Shown here one piece after another: positions 32,334 through 33,767 of a stretch of 33,767 nt of DNA; positions within the stretch are counted from its first letter, which is position 1, and each line of letters opens with the position of its first letter. The stretch spans positions 1 to 33,767 of the forward strand of contig JAHDIM010000019.1 of assembly GCA_020630805.1 (NCBI GenBank), written 5' to 3'. Under the pieces are notes generated by a model, which worked only from the letters and a program-made list of their open reading frames with translations, ran no database searches and was not told the origin of the DNA. Position numbers and translations under genes: made by a program. Source of the DNA: Anaerolineales bacterium (lineage in GTDB: Bacteria > Chloroflexota > Anaerolineae > Anaerolineales > UBA6668).

Positions 32334-33028
32334 AACAGCCCGGCCCAAATCGATTTCAATTGCGCGGCAACATCAAGTATCTTTTTGTTGCGTTCATTAT
32401 TGCGCATTTTACCTACCCCTTCTCTGAACTCAGTACGGCTGCCAGCGCCATTTATGTCGTTGGTTACAGCTTGATATTAGCGCTCGGGGCATACGTGACG
32501 GCGGTGACGCAGCGACGGATGGTCGTAGGCCTGACAATGGCGCTTGTGACGCTCGTCACTGGTGTGGCGTGGGCTTTCTTCTCCAATGACCAAGTCTTGA
32601 ACATTTCTTTGTGGGTGTTCTATGCCAGCATCATTACTAACATTATTTTGATGATTGTTGCCTTGGCTGAGTACATATTCATGGCAAAAGTAGTGACGCA
32701 GCGCGTCCTAATTGCGGGGGTAACGCTTTACTTTCTCATTGGTAATTTGTTTACGCCCATTTATCTCGCGTTAAACGCACTGATTTTGAATTTTACAGAG
32801 CAGGCTGCGTTTGGTATTCATACGTGGGAGCCAGTGAACGGCATTACTTGGCAGCGGATGTACTACCTGAGCTTCACGACGTTGACCACATTAGGTTTTG
32901 GCGATGTCACACCTGTGAATCCCTTTGTAGAGCCGTTTGTATTGGCTGAGGCGGTTGTCGGCGTATTGTATTTGGCAAGTCTGATGGCGCGCTTGGTGTC
33001 ACTATACGATAGCCAGAGAACATCTTAA
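32330..33028 (+). CDS. Potassium-channel-like membrane protein (Ion_trans_2 type)
   Basis: A 232-residue membrane protein with five or six predicted hydrophobic segments (about 16-32, 39-58, 65-84, 92-115, 124-152 and 201-222). Between the last two lie a pore helix and the filter TLGFGD (187-192), a TVGYGD variant, so the C-terminal half is a two-helix K+ pore. There is no charged S4-like helix, and no regulatory RCK domain follows. Start ATG 32330 was chosen because it overlaps the mutS stop as ATGA; an in-frame ATG at 32309 would add seven residues inside mutS. It overlaps the convergent TetR gene by 4 bases. Why it is coupled to mutS is unclear. Confidence 0.85.
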   Translation: MKQPGPNRFQLRGNIKYLFVAFIIAHFTYPFSELSTAASAIYVVGYSLILALGAYVTAVTQRRMVVGLTMALVTLVTGVAWAFFSNDQVLNISLWVFYASIITNIILMIVALAEYIFMAKVVTQRVLIAGVTLYFLIGNLFTPIYLALNALILNFTEQAAFGIHTWEPVNGITWQRMYYLSFTTLTTLGFGDVTPVNPFVEPFVLAEAVVGVLYLASLMARLVSLYDSQRTS

Positions 33029-33606
33029 GGCTGCGGCTCACTTAGTCCCCACATCGCGCCATGTTGATGTAGCTGCACTAAATACTCTGCGGCCTGTCTG
33101 GGCGTCAACGGTTGCCCATTTGCGAGCCACCACTCCACGAAGCCCGTCTGGGCCGCAGCCATATAGCGAATTGCAATTTCAGATGGAATCGGTGCGTTAG
33201 GGCTAGCAGCAATCATTTCTGCTAAAAATGCGCTGGTGCTCTTTTCAACTTCAGCTCTAACTTTACGCTCAAATCCCGGAATCCCCTTAGCGCCAAGCAT
33301 GACTAAATAAAAATCTGCATACTCAGCAATATGTTCAAACATTTGGATCACTACCCCAAACGGATCTTGTTTGATCTCTTCTGGCTTGTTGTACGGCAAG
33401 TCGATGAAGAGCAGGTCGGTAAGGCGTTCTGCTAAGTCATATTTGTCGGTGTAATAGCGATAAAACGTCGCGCGGTTGATGTTTGCTGCGTTACACAGGT
33501 CTCGGATGGCGACTTTATCGAAGCCTTTTTCTGTCACAAGTTGGATAAACGCATCGCGAATGGCATTGAGGGTACGGCGCGTACGGCGATCTTTGATTTG
33601 CGTCAT
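33025..33606 (-). CDS. TetR-family transcriptional regulator
   Basis: A 193-residue repressor-type protein. Residues about 6-58 form the TetR helix-turn-helix: 'TLNAIRDAFIQLVTEKGFDKVAIRDLCNAANINRATFYRYY' followed by 'TDKYDLAERLTDLL'. The rest is an all-helical ligand-binding domain. Start ATG 33606 is preferred: a GTG at 33660 would put the inverted repeat 33653-33679 partly inside the coding region and add 18 residues unlike the family. Neither has a strong SD. Its target is unknown; it probably regulates itself and perhaps genes to the right of the window. It shares its 3' end with the channel gene. Confidence 0.9.
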   Translation of the reverse strand: MTQIKDRRTRRTLNAIRDAFIQLVTEKGFDKVAIRDLCNAANINRATFYRYYTDKYDLAERLTDLLFIDLPYNKPEEIKQDPFGVVIQMFEHIAEYADFYLVMLGAKGIPGFERKVRAEVEKSTSAFLAEMIAASPNAPIPSEIAIRYMAAAQTGFVEWWLANGQPLTPRQAAEYLVQLHQHGAMWGLSEPQP

Positions 33607-33652
33607 ATTAGGTATTTGTGTTGCATAAGCAGCATTTGCTGCCAAATTGTTG

Positions 33653-33691
33653 ATTGACACGGTCTATGCATGTGTCAATAATTGCGTTATA
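33653..33691 (-). promoter_or_regulatory. TetR operator candidate and -10
   Basis: A perfect 8-bp inverted repeat ATTGACAC / GTGTCAAT (33653-33660 and 33672-33679) with an 11-base spacer lies just downstream of a possible -10 TATAAC (minus strand, 33691-33686). Position and geometry suit TetR autoregulation. Confidence 0.55.
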
Positions 33692-33712
33692 CAACAAGTG
33701 TCTCACAATTTC

Positions 33713-33736
33713 GTTGGCTAGTTGGCTAGTTGGCTA
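33713..33736. repeat. Tandem GTTGGCTA repeat
   Basis: Three exact head-to-tail copies of GTTGGCTA (33713-33720, 33721-33728 and 33729-33736). It may be an unstable microsatellite-like tract or part of the GTTGG-TAGT family also seen at 7283 and 18581. Confidence 0.75.
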
Positions 33737-33767
33737 GTGGAGCCTGCTCTGCGATCTAAAAGTAACT

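Noticed and set aside
33607-33660. GTG start of the TetR regulator at 33660
   Set aside because: The added 18 residues do not resemble TetR sequences and would include one arm of the operator dyad.
1-33767. tRNA, rRNA, CRISPR, prophage or insertion sequence
   Set aside because: No cloverleaf, array, integrase or transposase pattern was found by eye.

Overview
The window is a piece of bacterial chromosome with dense, short-gapped operons and moderate GC. Nothing in it looks like phage, plasmid or an insertion sequence, and I see no rRNA, tRNA or CRISPR. The gene content suggests a Chloroflexota (Chloroflexi) bacterium: a long two-domain ThyX, a MttB-family methyltransferase under an IclR regulator, zinc-free L28/L33, a TAT-type solute-binding lipoprotein, and nusA-rnpM-infB-rbfA-nrnA-truB-ribF in a row. 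This taxonomic call is inference from gene content; I could not run a search.

Layout. (1) 1-7260, minus strand: a catabolic operon read as iclR-type regulator, MttB-like methyltransferase, DapA-like aldolase, aldehyde dehydrogenase, FAD amine oxidase. A 387-base gap with a palindromic operator candidate follows, then the start of a peptide-type ABC solute-binding protein that runs off the left edge. (2) 7320-7900, minus: rpmG-rpmB with promoter and terminator. (3) 7989-11753, minus: avtA and an unusual alpha/beta-hydrolase/acyl-CoA-ligase fusion, divergent from a second alpha/beta hydrolase (11786-12604). (4) 12816-13730: era. (5) 13820-22593, minus: a translation and cofactor operon, nusA-rnpM-infB-rbfA-nrnA-truB-ribF-thyX, with a promoter and a terminator-like hairpin in the nusA leader. 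(6) 22859-23911: an ArsO-like flavoprotein under a large inverted repeat. (7) 24109-27685: a heterodimeric ABC exporter. (8) 27787-29658, minus: an RHH/RelE-type toxin-antitoxin pair followed by an M20 dipeptidase. (9) 29745-33028: mutS coupled to a K+-channel-like gene, convergent with a TetR regulator (33025-33606) that has its own operator candidate.

How they work together. The left cluster reads as import (ABC system), demethylation (MttB family), oxidation (FAD oxidase), aldolase/deaminase step and aldehyde oxidation of an N-methylated amine or amino acid. Its order resembles hydroxyproline-betaine catabolism, but no corrinoid protein or racemase is present, so the substrate is open. The minus-strand housekeeping operon is compact; its nusA leader could allow feedback by NusA-dependent termination. 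Several promoters (antitoxin, mutS, possibly era) place the predicted transcript start at or near the start codon, suggesting leaderless mRNAs.

The strongest candidates for something undescribed are the corrinoid-orphan MttB cluster, the hydrolase-ligase fusion beside avtA, the nusA leader attenuator with the unusual NusA tail, the split-motif tandem ThyX, and the ArsO-like gene under an unlinked operator.
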